A stretch of 40,886 nt of DNA from an uncultured bacterium (GTDB lineage Bacteria > Cyanobacteriota > Vampirovibrionia > Gastranaerophilales > Gastranaerophilaceae), in NCBI GenBank assembly GCA_900547155.1, contig URFH01000023.1, positions 1-40,886 on the forward strand, read 5' to 3'. Shown here piece after piece: positions 16,704 to 23,818 of the stretch (its first letter is position 1; each line of letters opens with the position of its first letter). Made by a program: the position numbers and the translations under genes. The notes beneath the pieces were generated by a model. That model did not search any database. It saw only the letters and a list, made by a program, of their open reading frames with translations, and was not told the origin of the DNA.

Positions 16704-17542
16704 TGAAAAAAGGTATAAAATTTGCAGCCGTATTATTTTTGCTTGCCGGCTGTATGGTTTTCAGCGCGTTCAAAACCCCGCAAATCGAGGTTACAAATGA
16801 TAAAGGCGTTTATGTAATAAAAGTTCCGCAGGAGAGCATAAAAAATATTCGTCCGCATATTGTGCGGTTTTTGCAGTACAACAGGACGGTTTTTGAAGAA
16901 ACCGGCGCTGAGCTGGTTATAAATGCGGGATATTTTGACCCGAAGAACAAAAATACTTCGTCTTATGTGATTATTGACGGAGAAACGGTGCTTGACCCTA
17001 CGACAAATTCGAGTTTGATGAACAATTCCGCTTTAAAGGCGCATTTGCCGCAAATCCTTGACCGGACGGAGTTTCGGGTGCTGGATTGTAACGGAAAACG
17101 AAAATATGACATAAGAAAACATTCTCTGCCTCCTTTCGGGCTGAAAAAGACCAGCTGCAAGGTTGTTCATGCGCTTCAGGCGGGGCCGGAATTGTACCCG
17201 AATTTGCGTTTGGAGGACGAATATTTTGTTGAAAAGTCCGCTGACGGGAAGATTTTGCGTGATTCGATTTCTGCATACAAAAAATGCGCCCGTACGGCTA
17301 TCGGCATAAAAGACAACGATATTTATATAATTATAGCCACTGTTCAGCACCGGATGACGCTGCCCGAGCTTGCTCAGTACTGCAAATGTTTAAAGTTGAC
17401 AAAAGCCATGAATTTTGACGGCGGCGGGTCGACCTCTTTGGATTTTAAAGGCAACGTTTCGACCGGAAACAAGCCGCTTGAGATAATTTCTGACAAGGAC
17501 GCCTCGGCTAGGAAGTTGAAGTCGTTTTTGGTGATTAATTAG
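16703..17542 (+). CDS. Phosphodiester glycosidase (NAGPA/DUF2233) family lipoprotein
   Basis: A 279-residue exported protein of the phosphodiester glycosidase/NAGPA family, which cleaves sugar phosphodiesters or modifies exopolysaccharide. The N-terminus MKKGIKFAAVLFLLAGCMVF is a lipoprotein signal with a LAGC lipobox. Family motifs include INAGYFDP (about residue 74), LQAGPELYPN, RTAIGIKDN and NFDGGGSTSL (about 240). ATG at 16703 overlaps the preceding stop by one base (TAATG). An upstream in-frame GTG or ATG would remove the lipoprotein signal, so it is rejected. Operon membership with LPS export suggests an envelope polysaccharide role (inference). Confidence 0.85.
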   Translation: MKKGIKFAAVLFLLAGCMVFSAFKTPQIEVTNDKGVYVIKVPQESIKNIRPHIVRFLQYNRTVFEETGAELVINAGYFDPKNKNTSSYVIIDGETVLDPTTNSSLMNNSALKAHLPQILDRTEFRVLDCNGKRKYDIRKHSLPPFGLKKTSCKVVHALQAGPELYPNLRLEDEYFVEKSADGKILRDSISAYKKCARTAIGIKDNDIYIIIATVQHRMTLPELAQYCKCLKLTKAMNFDGGGSTSLDFKGNVSTGNKPLEIISDKDASARKLKSFLVIN

Positions 17543-17619
17543 GCGGTTGACGGGTTGGGGAGGAAGAATCAAGCCAAATCCCCGCCGGCGTGAGCGGGAG
17601 AGGACAATTTGAAAAAGTT

Positions 17620-17653
17620 GATGGGTTGAATGGGGTTGTTTAAGCCATTCTAC
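17620..17653 (+). repeat. Degenerate RAYT-type REP
   Basis: Starts GATGGGTTGAATG and ends CATTCTAC, matching the right terminal repeat of the RAYT element (18728-18765) at about 28 of 34 positions. Another diverged relative, with CCATCCTATGGGCTG, is near 19305-19325. Confidence 0.6.
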
Positions 17654-17675
17654 GGGCTGGGGGCTGATTATTTCT

Positions 17676-18031
17676 TCAAATATAAAATTCAGACAAAGCA
17701 CTTTGCGGAACTTCTTTCTTATATACTTGTGCTCTTTTATATTCTGATGTTATTTCTCTGGGATAAGCGCCCATTACGCAAGAAGTTCCTAAATAGGTTT
17801 TGCCATCTTTATTATTTATTACCCTCACTTGCAAACACGGGATACGACATTCATATCGTGCTCAATAACCGGTTTTAAAGTTACGATATCATCATTTCCG
17901 TTATTGATTAATTCATTAACAGCTTTCTTTGTTTCCTGCGAGCTAAAAAACTCTTTGAAGTCATCATTATTTGTATATACGAGATTTACTTTGGAGCCAA
18001 ATGACAGCGAGTGATAGTTTTTGTGTATCAA
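17676..18031 (-). pseudogene. Frameshifted unknown gene
   Basis: The minus strand reads from a TTG at 18031 with a strong AAAGGAG site. It codes for ILIHKNYHSLSFGSKVN, then FKEFFSSQETKKAVNELINN, up to TLKPVIE. Frame 1 then stops at 17825, but a second frame, open from 17861 to 17676, continues plausibly with ECRIPCLQVRVINNKDGK, then TYLGTSCVMGAYPREI, and ends SEFYI-stop. One missing base near 17861-17864 joins the halves into a protein of about 118 residues. Alternatives are two genes, a programmed frameshift or a sequencing error. I recognise no family. It lies beside the RAYT element, so decay near a mobile element is plausible. Confidence 0.5.
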
Positions 18032-18126
18032 GATTTCTCCTTTGTCAGATTTAACAACAATATAAACCCCCTAATTTTTATAAGTTGCGTTATTGTTTTA
18101 TTTTATTAAGATTTATTAACAAGAAA

Positions 18127-18765
18127 GTAGGATGGGTTGAACAATTTCATTCAACCCATCAAAAACTTTTTGATACAATAAAACAATGAACTATCGTCGC
18201 GTTTTCATCAAAAATTCTTATGTCTTTCTCACAATTGTGACAAGCAAAAGGCGAAAAATCTTGATTGAAAATATTGAATTGTTCAAAATTGCACTGCAAA
18301 AATCTATAGAAAATTACAATTATAAAATTTTTGCAATATGCGTTTTACCTGACCATTTTCATATGATAATTAAGCCGTATGATTTTAAAGATTATCCCAA
18401 AATTATTAAACAAATAAAAACGTATTTTTCTAAAAATTTTGATGTAACGAAACTGCAAGATTACTCATTATCAGCAAGCAACATACAAAAACGCGAGCGG
18501 GATATATGGCAGAGAAGATACTGGGAGCATACAATTTTATCAGAACAAGATTTACAAAAACATACTGATTATATACATTACAATCCATTCAAACATGGCT
18601 ATGTAAAGGCAGTCAAAGATTGGGAATATTCAAGTTTTCGTAAATTTGTAAAGAATGGTTTTTATGATGAAAATTGGTGCAATTTCGGAGATTTAAATAA
18701 TATTCTCTGTTTAGATTTTGAATAATCTTTTGATGGGTTGAATGAAATTGTTCAACCCATCCTAC
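18127..18765 (+). mobile_element. RAYT transposase gene bounded by 38-bp perfect inverted REPs
   Basis: 18127-18164 and 18728-18765 are exact reverse complements over 38 bases. Each arm is itself a hairpin (11-bp stem GATGGGTTGAA/TTCAACCCATC, eight-base loop) with GTAG at its outer foot. GTAG next to a REP hairpin is a known recognition mark of REP-associated tyrosine transposases. The arms enclose a single gene of that family. Confidence 0.85.
18186..18725 (+). CDS. REP-associated tyrosine transposase (RAYT, Y1/HUH family)
   Basis: A 179-residue HUH-superfamily single-strand nuclease related to IS200 TnpA, thought to cut and move REP/BIME sequences. The metal-binding HUH motif is PDHFHMIIKP (residues about 55-64). 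A candidate nucleophile tyrosine is in QIKTYFSKNF (about 80), and the C-terminal family block is YIHYNPFKHGYVKAV followed by WEYSSFRKFV. Unlike its GC-richer neighbours it is strongly AT-rich. It starts 21 bases after the left REP and stops just before the right REP. The protein looks intact, so the element may still be active. Confidence 0.88.
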   Translation: MNYRRVFIKNSYVFLTIVTSKRRKILIENIELFKIALQKSIENYNYKIFAICVLPDHFHMIIKPYDFKDYPKIIKQIKTYFSKNFDVTKLQDYSLSASNIQKRERDIWQRRYWEHTILSEQDLQKHTDYIHYNPFKHGYVKAVKDWEYSSFRKFVKNGFYDENWCNFGDLNNILCLDFE

Positions 18766-18839
18766 CGGGGACTTTTTTGAACAGTTTTAAAGTAATTTCG
18801 TTATATAAAATGAATATAGTATAAGCAAAGGAATTATTT

Positions 18840-19187
18840 ATGAAAAAAGTTTTTGTCTTAATCTGTTTGTTATTTTTGTCAAATGTATGTTTTGCTGGCA
18901 GTGTATATTATGGGCACGATGGTCGAATACGTTCAATTGGTGATGAAAGAGTATATTATGGCTACGATGGTCGGATACGTTCAATTGGTGATAAAAGAGT
19001 AGATTATAGGTACGATGGTCGGATACGTTCAATTGGTGATAAAAGAGTAGATTATAGGTACGATGGTCGGATACGTTCGATTGGTGATAAAAGAGTAGAT
19101 TATAGGTACGATGGTCGGATACGTTCGATTGGTGATAAAAGAGTAAATTATAGGTATGATGGCCGGATACGTTCAATAGAGGACTAG
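18840..19187 (+). CDS. Secreted protein built of six 16-residue tandem repeats
   Basis: A 115-residue protein. Residues 1-19 (MKKVFVLICLLFLSNVCFA) are a signal peptide with a good cleavage site. The rest is six repeats of 16 residues, consensus VDYRYDGRIRSIGDKR, the last one truncated. At DNA level these are 48-bp repeats, nearly identical in copies 2-5 and more diverged at the ends. AAAGGA lies upstream of the start. The Tyr/Arg/Asp-rich repeat suggests a periplasmic or surface binding protein, but I know no function. Copy number probably varies between strains by slippage or recombination. Confidence 0.75.
   Translation: MKKVFVLICLLFLSNVCFAGSVYYGHDGRIRSIGDERVYYGYDGRIRSIGDKRVDYRYDGRIRSIGDKRVDYRYDGRIRSIGDKRVDYRYDGRIRSIGDKRVNYRYDGRIRSIED
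18900..19178 (+). repeat. 48-bp in-frame tandem repeats (six copies)
   Basis: Each unit carries TACGATGGTCGGATACGTTC followed by a GGTGATAAAAGAGTA segment. Units are directly adjacent with no spacers, and each is a multiple of three, so copy-number change keeps the reading frame. Confidence 0.9.
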
Positions 19188-19199
19188 CGAGTAGCGATT

Positions 19200-19219
19200 A
19201 GGTTGGGCTTTCAGCCCAA
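19200..19219. repeat. Hairpin GTTGGGCT/AGCCCAAC
   Basis: An eight-base perfect stem with a TTC loop after the repeat-protein gene. It is followed by A residues on the plus strand, so it is not a standard intrinsic terminator for that gene. Confidence 0.5.
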
Positions 19220-19356
19220 CAAAAAAATTATCAATTTGTCTACTCAAATTTTCGATTTCAACTGTCGATATAAAGGTTGAATAACCCCATCCACCCATCA
19301 AAAACCCATCCTATGGGCTGCGGGGTTCATCTTTGGGCTTGGGGGGCTTTTTGCAA

Positions 19357-19384
19357 TTGAAAACTTTGAAGAATGGTTTATAAT
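19357..19384 (+). promoter_or_regulatory. Promoter of small RNA 1
   Basis: TTGAAA (19357-19362), a 16-base spacer, then TATAAT (19379-19384). The first 20 bases, TTGAAAACTTTGAAGAATGG, are nearly identical to the promoter at 19531, which argues for co-regulation. Confidence 0.65.
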
Positions 19385-19390
19385 ATGGTT

Positions 19391-19486
19391 AGACGGCTTG
19401 ATACGGTAAATCTTACGACCGGACCTACATCGGTGACAGTGGGGAAGCTTAAGTCCACATAATCAAGTTGTCTTTATTATTTTTTA
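19391..19486 (+). ncRNA. Putative small RNA 1
   Basis: Begins about seven bases after the TATAAT box. GACGGCTTGAT (19392-19402) pairs with ATCAAGTTGTC (19462-19472) in an 11-bp closing stem with two G-U pairs, followed by TTTATTATTTTTT, which would act as terminator. The interior (ACCGGACC, GACAGTGGGGAAGC, GTCCAC) can form further stems. No open reading frame is evident. It does not match SRP RNA, tmRNA or a riboswitch that I know. Confidence 0.5.
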
Positions 19487-19530
19487 TGTGAATCTGAATG
19501 ATGATATATAGTTTATGGGTTTTTGTAGGG

Positions 19531-19558
19531 TTGAAAGCTTTGAAGAATGGCTTATAAT
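19531..19558 (+). promoter_or_regulatory. Promoter of small RNA 2
   Basis: TTGAAA (19531-19536), a 16-base spacer, TATAAT (19553-19558). It differs from the promoter at 19357 only at a few transition positions over 30 bases. Confidence 0.65.
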
Positions 19559-19564
19559 ATTAAT

Positions 19565-19617
19565 AGAACCTGATGACGGCTCCGCCCTTAGCGTGGACAA
19601 CCCGAATCAGGTTTTTT
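19565..19617 (+). ncRNA. Putative small RNA 2
   Basis: A unit of about 52 bases. AACCTGAT (19567-19574) pairs with ATCAGGTT (19606-19613), and TTTTTT follows, so the whole transcript resembles a terminator with a 31-base structured loop containing GGCTCCGCCC and GTGGAC. GUGGAC is complementary to GUCCAC in small RNA 1. No coding potential is seen. Confidence 0.5.
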
Positions 19618-19662
19618 GTATGTTTAAATAATTTTATGTTTTTTATCAATCCATCTTACAGG

Positions 19663-19818
19663 CTATTTTTTTTCAATGATTATGCGTTTTTTATCAACCG
19701 AAAGGACGACTTCGTCTTTTTGAGGGTCAATTCCCAATATTTTGAAGAACCACGGTGGTATTATCATTCCCCAGCTTCTTCCGAGTTTTACAAATTTTTT
19801 GTCTAAGTTCAAATTCAT
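19663..19818 (-). CDS. AbrB/MazE-like small DNA-binding protein
   Basis: A 51-residue minus-strand frame from ATG at 19818 to TAG at 19663. It begins MNLNLDKKFVKLGRSWGMII, followed by PPWFFKILGI and a charged tail ending RIIIEKK. The order beta strand, G(R/N)SWG(M/V)xIP, helix ending LG(I/L), then strand is that of swapped-hairpin AbrB/SpoVT/MazE domains, used by transition-state regulators and by antitoxins. No toxin gene lies directly downstream, so an orphan regulator or antitoxin remnant is possible. No clear ribosome binding site is visible. Confidence 0.6.
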   Translation of the reverse strand: MNLNLDKKFVKLGRSWGMIIPPWFFKILGIDPQKDEVVLSVDKKRIIIEKK

Positions 19819-19869
19819 ATCATCAATAATAACATTAAATATTCGTTATTAAAATGTAAAATTCGCATT

Positions 19870-19893
19870 AAAAAAGACCCCTTACGGAGTCTG
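19870..19893 (-). terminator. Intrinsic terminator after tRNA-Leu(GAG)
   Basis: On the minus strand AGACTCC, loop GTAA, GGGGTCT is followed by TTTTTT. It sits just 3' of the tRNA. Confidence 0.8.
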
Positions 19894-19900
19894 ATTATAA

Positions 19901-19985
19901 TGGTGTCGAAGGCGGGACTTGAACCCGCAAGGATTTCTCCACACGCCCCTCAAACGTGCGCGTATACCAATTCCGCCACTCCGAC
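19901..19985 (-). tRNA. tRNA-Leu(GAG)
   Basis: An 85-base class II tRNA with encoded CCA. The acceptor stem pairs GTCGGAG with CTTCGAC, the T arm contains GGGTTCAAGTCCC, and a long variable arm is present (TGGAGAAATCC). The anticodon arm pairs CACGT with GCGTG around a seven-base loop with GAG at positions 34-36, reading CUC/CUU. Confidence 0.92.
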
Positions 19986-20070
19986 AAGGCACCATTTTTT
20001 GGTTGTTATTTTTATTTAATTGTCAACAAAAATTATTTTAACACAAAAAAATAATTTTCAAAGAAAAATT

Positions 20071-20151
20071 TGCCGATGAAGGGACTCGAACCCCCATGAG
20101 TTTCCTCGCACGCACCTGAAGCGTGTGCGTCTACCATTTCGCCACATCGGC
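20071..20151 (-). tRNA. tRNA-Leu(CAG)
   Basis: An 81-base class II tRNA with acceptor stem GCCGATG/CATCGGC and discriminator A; CCA is not encoded. T arm GGGTTCGAGTCCC. The anticodon stem CACGC/GCGTG encloses a loop with CAG, reading CUG. It lies 85 bases upstream of tRNA-Leu(GAG) on the same strand, so the two are probably co-transcribed. Confidence 0.92.
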
Positions 20152-20278
20152 AATTAAAGTTTCAATGTTCAAAAACTTCGGTAATATTTATAATAAAATG
20201 CTTTATTTCTCACGTCAACCATTTATTCTTTTAATTAAAATAGACCGCACAAAAATCTTGTAGTAAAATATTATTACT

Positions 20279-21328
20279 ATGAAATTTAAAAACGAAGAAA
20301 AAAACCTGAAAGAAGAACTCCTGAACAAAATCCTCCAAAACCCCGAGGATGAAAACAACTACATTGAACTGGGAAAAATCCATATTATGAACGCCGAATA
20401 TGAAGAAGCTCTCGGCGTTTATGAAAATCTGCTTAAAATTAACGGCATGAATGCACAGGCCCTTATAAACGCAGGCAGTATCCAGTTTTATTTCGGAAAT
20501 ATGAACGCCGCTATTAACTATTATTCGCGCGCCTGCGAAATTGAAACAAATAATTATACAATCTACCTCAATCTTGGCAACGCATACGCAGAATTGCGCC
20601 AGTTCGACGAGGCTATGCACAACTATAACCGCGCAATGAAAATTGACCCGAAAAACCCGGGATTGTATAGCGCAATCGCACTTTTGTATCAGGACGCAAA
20701 AGATTATGTAACAGCAAACCTCTATTATGACAAGGCAATCGCCCTGAAACCCGACCCTGAAACTTATTTAAGCAAGGCAACTGTGCTTATGTCCATGCTG
20801 GTTTACAAAGAGGCTGTAAACGTCCTGATGAAAGCGATTGCACTCGATGATAAGTTCTTAAAAGGCTACATTACGCTCGCAAACTGCTATTCTTCCATGA
20901 AAGATTTTGATAATGCGGACAAATATTTTGAAAAATGTTACGAATTAGACCCGAATTTCTATCAGGCGTATGTTTGCCACGGAATTTCGTATTCGGATGA
21001 AAAACGAACCAATCTTGCAATCAAAAAATATGAAGAAGCAATAAAAATTAATCCGAATATGCCGAATGCCTATATTTTGCTCGCAAATATCCGGGTTGAA
21101 GAGCAAAAATACGAAGAAGCGATTGCTCTTTACGAAAAAGCAGCGGCAATTAAGCCCGATGACCCGAAAACTTATACTTTCATCGGAAATACATATTACA
21201 TGCTCGGCGAGCTTGAAAAAGCGATAAATACTTACAGAAAAGCGCTCAAAGCCGATGCTGACAACCATGAAAACAAACTCGTTTATCTTGAAATCGTTCA
21301 GGAGTACATAAAAAGAAAAAGTGCTTAA
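20279..21328 (+). CDS. Tetratricopeptide repeat protein
   Basis: A 349-residue protein consisting almost wholly of about nine TPR units. Each has the W/L-G-Y/F-A-Y-A-P pattern, for instance NYIELGKIHIMNAEYEEALG, YLNLGNAYAELRQFDEAMHN, and TYTFIGNTYYMLGELEKAIN at the C-terminus. No signal peptide or other domain is seen, so it is probably a cytoplasmic scaffold for protein-protein contact. Its partner is unknown. The downstream Tic20-like gene begins 37 bases later on the same strand and may be co-transcribed. Confidence 0.88.
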   Translation: MKFKNEEKNLKEELLNKILQNPEDENNYIELGKIHIMNAEYEEALGVYENLLKINGMNAQALINAGSIQFYFGNMNAAINYYSRACEIETNNYTIYLNLGNAYAELRQFDEAMHNYNRAMKIDPKNPGLYSAIALLYQDAKDYVTANLYYDKAIALKPDPETYLSKATVLMSMLVYKEAVNVLMKAIALDDKFLKGYITLANCYSSMKDFDNADKYFEKCYELDPNFYQAYVCHGISYSDEKRTNLAIKKYEEAIKINPNMPNAYILLANIRVEEQKYEEAIALYEKAAAIKPDDPKTYTFIGNTYYMLGELEKAINTYRKALKADADNHENKLVYLEIVQEYIKRKSA

Positions 21329-21364
21329 AATTGTGCTTTTTTAGATTAAAAAAAGGGAAAAAAA

Positions 21365-21781
21365 TTGCAGAGAGATTCTTATTACACGGGGCCGGCTCCG
21401 ATTGAGAGGGTAATAGCGGCACTTAGTTATGTAAATTGCCTGATAGGGCTTGTATGGCTGATTATCGCGGCGCTTATGAAACGCGGAATCCGCCCGTTTT
21501 TGCAGTTTCATATTTACCAGTCGATTTTTCTTGCGTTTGCACTGTTTATTATCGGCTCGGGGTTCGCTCTTATAATGAAAATAGTCAATTTTATCCCGAT
21601 TATTAACAATATTATCGGCGCAATCACATTTTTCCTTAACACACCGCTTTTGTTGGGCTATTCAGTGATTGGCTTTTTGATATTCCTGGTGCTTTTGTAC
21701 CTTGCAATCGGGGCATTGATGGGGCGTTACAGCTATTTTCCGTGGGTTTCTGATATAATTAAGGGAAATATCAGAGGATAA
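21365..21781 (+). CDS. Tic20/DUF4870-like membrane protein
   Basis: A 138-residue protein with about three or four membrane segments (residues 15-38, 48-72, 80-98, 99-122). IERVIAALSYVNCLIG and RPFLQFHIYQSIFLAF resemble the Tic20/DUF4870 family (PF09685), widespread in cyanobacteria and other bacteria. Bacterial members have no settled function; the plastid homologue is part of the protein-import machinery. The only plausible start is TTG at 21365, preceded by AAAGGG. It stops three bases before the sulfhydrylase gene, so the two are probably co-transcribed. Confidence 0.6.
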   Translation: MQRDSYYTGPAPIERVIAALSYVNCLIGLVWLIIAALMKRGIRPFLQFHIYQSIFLAFALFIIGSGFALIMKIVNFIPIINNIIGAITFFLNTPLLLGYSVIGFLIFLVLLYLAIGALMGRYSYFPWVSDIIKGNIRG

Positions 21782-21784
21782 GGC

Positions 21785-23050
21785 ATGAAATTCGATACAA
21801 TTCTCGTTCAGGGCGCACACAAGGCCAAAGATAACCGTCATTGCATACCCGTTCCGATTTACCAGACAACGGCGTTCGATTTTGACAACGTTCAGTACGC
21901 TGCTGACCTTTTTGACCTGAAAACAGCAGGCGATATTTATACAAGAATCTCCAACCCGACCACGCAGGTGCTTGAAGAACGCCTAGCAGCGCTCGAGGGC
22001 GGCGTCGGGGCGCTTTGTGTTTCTTCGGGGCAGTCAGCGTCCTTGATTGCGGTTTTAAACCTTGCAAAATCAGGCGATGAGGTGGTTGCTTCTTCGACGC
22101 TTTACGGCGGGACGTTCAATCTTCTTGGTGTTACGCTTGAAAAGCTCGGGATAAAGACGATTTTTGTCGAATCCGAAGACCCTGACGCATATGAAAAGGC
22201 CATCACTGACAGAACAAAATGCATTTTCACCGAAATGGTGGGCAATCCGAAGCTAAATATCACTGATATCGAGTCGCTGGCTGAAGTTGCGCACAGGCAC
22301 GGAATTCCGTTGATTGTTGATAACACTGTTCCGTCGCCTTATTTGTGCAAACCTTTCGATTTCGGGGCGGATATCGTGGTGCATTCGCTCACAAAATACG
22401 TTTCCGGACACGGAAATTCTATGGGCGGAGCGATTGTTGATTCCGGCAAATTTAATTGGGTAAAATCGGGTAAATTTCCCGACCTTGTGAACCCCGACCC
22501 GAGTTATCACGGTTTGAGCTATACAGAAACCTTTAAGGAAGCTGCTTTCATTGTAAAAGCGCGCGGGCAGCTGTTGAGAGATTTGGGAAGCTGCATGAGC
22601 CCGTTTAATGCGTATTTGACGCTTTTGGGGCTTGAAACGCTGCATTTGAGAATGCAAAGGGTTTCTGACACAGCGCTGAAAGTCGCAAAATACCTCCAAT
22701 CCCACCAAAAAATCGCATGGGTGAACTATCCGGGGCTTGAGGGCGGCGAATATTATGAGCTTTCTAAAAAATATCTGCCAAAAGGCGCGTCCTCAATAAT
22801 TGCTTTTGGCGTAAAAGGCGGGCGCGAAGCGGGAATCCGCTTTATTGAAAAGGTAAAATTGCTGATTCATGCAACAAACATCGGCGATTCGCGCTCAATT
22901 ATCACATATCCGTGCCTCACGACCCACAGGCAGTTGAACGATGAACAGCTCATGGCATGCGGAATTTCCGATGATTTTATGAGGCTTTCCGTGGGGTTGG
23001 AGGATTATGAGGATATTATTGAGGATGTGAATCAGGCGCTGGGGGGATGA
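21785..23050 (+). CDS. metY: O-acetylhomoserine sulfhydrylase / aminocarboxypropyltransferase
   Basis: A PLP enzyme of the Cys/Met metabolism family that replaces the acetyl group of O-acetylhomoserine with sulfide to give homocysteine for methionine synthesis. The 421 residues have SSGQSASLIAVLNL (about residue 80), STLYGGTFNLL, the PLP-lysine in SLTKYVSGHGNSMGGAIVD (about 205-212), GLETLHLRMQRV and the C-terminal SIITYPCLTTHRQL. The insert after the PLP lysine and the 420-430 residue length favour MetY over MetB or MetC. ATG at 21785 has GAGG upstream. No riboswitch is visible before the gene cluster. Confidence 0.9.
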   Translation: MKFDTILVQGAHKAKDNRHCIPVPIYQTTAFDFDNVQYAADLFDLKTAGDIYTRISNPTTQVLEERLAALEGGVGALCVSSGQSASLIAVLNLAKSGDEVVASSTLYGGTFNLLGVTLEKLGIKTIFVESEDPDAYEKAITDRTKCIFTEMVGNPKLNITDIESLAEVAHRHGIPLIVDNTVPSPYLCKPFDFGADIVVHSLTKYVSGHGNSMGGAIVDSGKFNWVKSGKFPDLVNPDPSYHGLSYTETFKEAAFIVKARGQLLRDLGSCMSPFNAYLTLLGLETLHLRMQRVSDTALKVAKYLQSHQKIAWVNYPGLEGGEYYELSKKYLPKGASSIIAFGVKGGREAGIRFIEKVKLLIHATNIGDSRSIITYPCLTTHRQLNDEQLMACGISDDFMRLSVGLEDYEDIIEDVNQALGG

Positions 23051-23063
23051 TGGATTGGTAAAT

Positions 23064-23200
23064 TCCCTACGGGGAAGCCCTCACCCCGGCCCTCTCCCAT
23101 CGGAGAGGGAGAATAATTAAAATAAATACCTAGGGAGAGGGAGAAAAATTAAAATCGGGCGTCATTCTGAACTTGTTTCAGAATCCCCTGCAAAGCAGGT
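23064..23200. repeat. CCCTACGGG/GAGAGGGG repeat plus TTCTGAAC palindrome
   Basis: CCCTACGGGGAAGCCCTCACC, CCATCGGAGAGGGAGAATAATT and a second GGGAGAGGGAG copy are followed by GTCATTCTGAACTTGTTTCAG (23161 on), a short palindrome that recurs at 27276 as CATTCCGAACTTGTTTCGG. Confidence 0.7.
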
Positions 23201-23243
23201 CAAGAATTCAAACATAAAAAACAAAATATAACAGGAGAGAATT

Positions 23244-23765
23244 ATGAATAGTTACGTAGAATCAAAAATAAGAGATATTGTGGATTTTCCCAAAGAGGGG
23301 ATTGTTTTTCGCGATATCACAACCGCAGTTAAAGACGCACGCGCGCTTGAATTAATAATTGACTTTTTGACGGAAAAATTCAAGGACAAAGGAATCGATT
23401 ACGTTGTAGGGATTGAATCACGCGGGTTTATTTTTGGCTCGGCTCTGGCATACAACCTCAAAGCGGGTCTTGTTTTAATCAGAAAACCCGGAAAACTTCC
23501 GGCTGAAACCATTTCGCAGGAATATGCCCTTGAATACGGCACGGACAAAATTGAAATGCATGTTGACGCAGTCGAACCGGGCAAAAAAGTGCTCGTTATT
23601 GACGATTTGCTCGCAACAGGCGGTACGGTGAACGCAAGTATAAAACTTCTTCAAAAAACCGGCGCAGATATCGTGGGCGCGGCTTTTGTAATTGAACTTT
23701 CCGACCTGAAAGGCAGAGAAAAGCTCCCGCAAGACATTGAAGTTGTTTCAATGATTAAGTATTAG
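23244..23765 (+). CDS. apt: Adenine phosphoribosyltransferase
   Basis: This purine-salvage enzyme joins adenine and PRPP to give AMP. It is 173 residues, the normal length. The N-terminal block is IRDIVDFPKEGIVFRDIT, then YVVGIESRGFIFGSALAYNL (substrate loop) and the PRPP-binding motif VLVIDDLLATGGTVNA (about 117-132). AGGAG precedes the ATG. It lies between repeat clusters and manC with no clear operon partner. Confidence 0.95.
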   Translation: MNSYVESKIRDIVDFPKEGIVFRDITTAVKDARALELIIDFLTEKFKDKGIDYVVGIESRGFIFGSALAYNLKAGLVLIRKPGKLPAETISQEYALEYGTDKIEMHVDAVEPGKKVLVIDDLLATGGTVNASIKLLQKTGADIVGAAFVIELSDLKGREKLPQDIEVVSMIKY

Positions 23766-23818
23766 ACAACGGCGTAAAAGTTTTATACAATTGGAAAAAG
23801 CACTAAGAGGTTAAAGAT

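Noticed and set aside
18838..19176. Minus-strand frame of 112 residues with repeats
   Set aside because: Antisense shadow of the 48-bp coding repeats. The plus-strand frame has a signal peptide and ribosome binding site; this one does not.
18900..19178. Possible CRISPR array
   Set aside because: The 48-bp units are adjacent, with no unique spacers, and are in frame within a secreted protein.
19573..19806. 77-residue plus-strand frame
   Set aside because: Starts inside small RNA 2 and runs opposite the AbrB-like gene; the aromatic-rich translation looks like a shadow.
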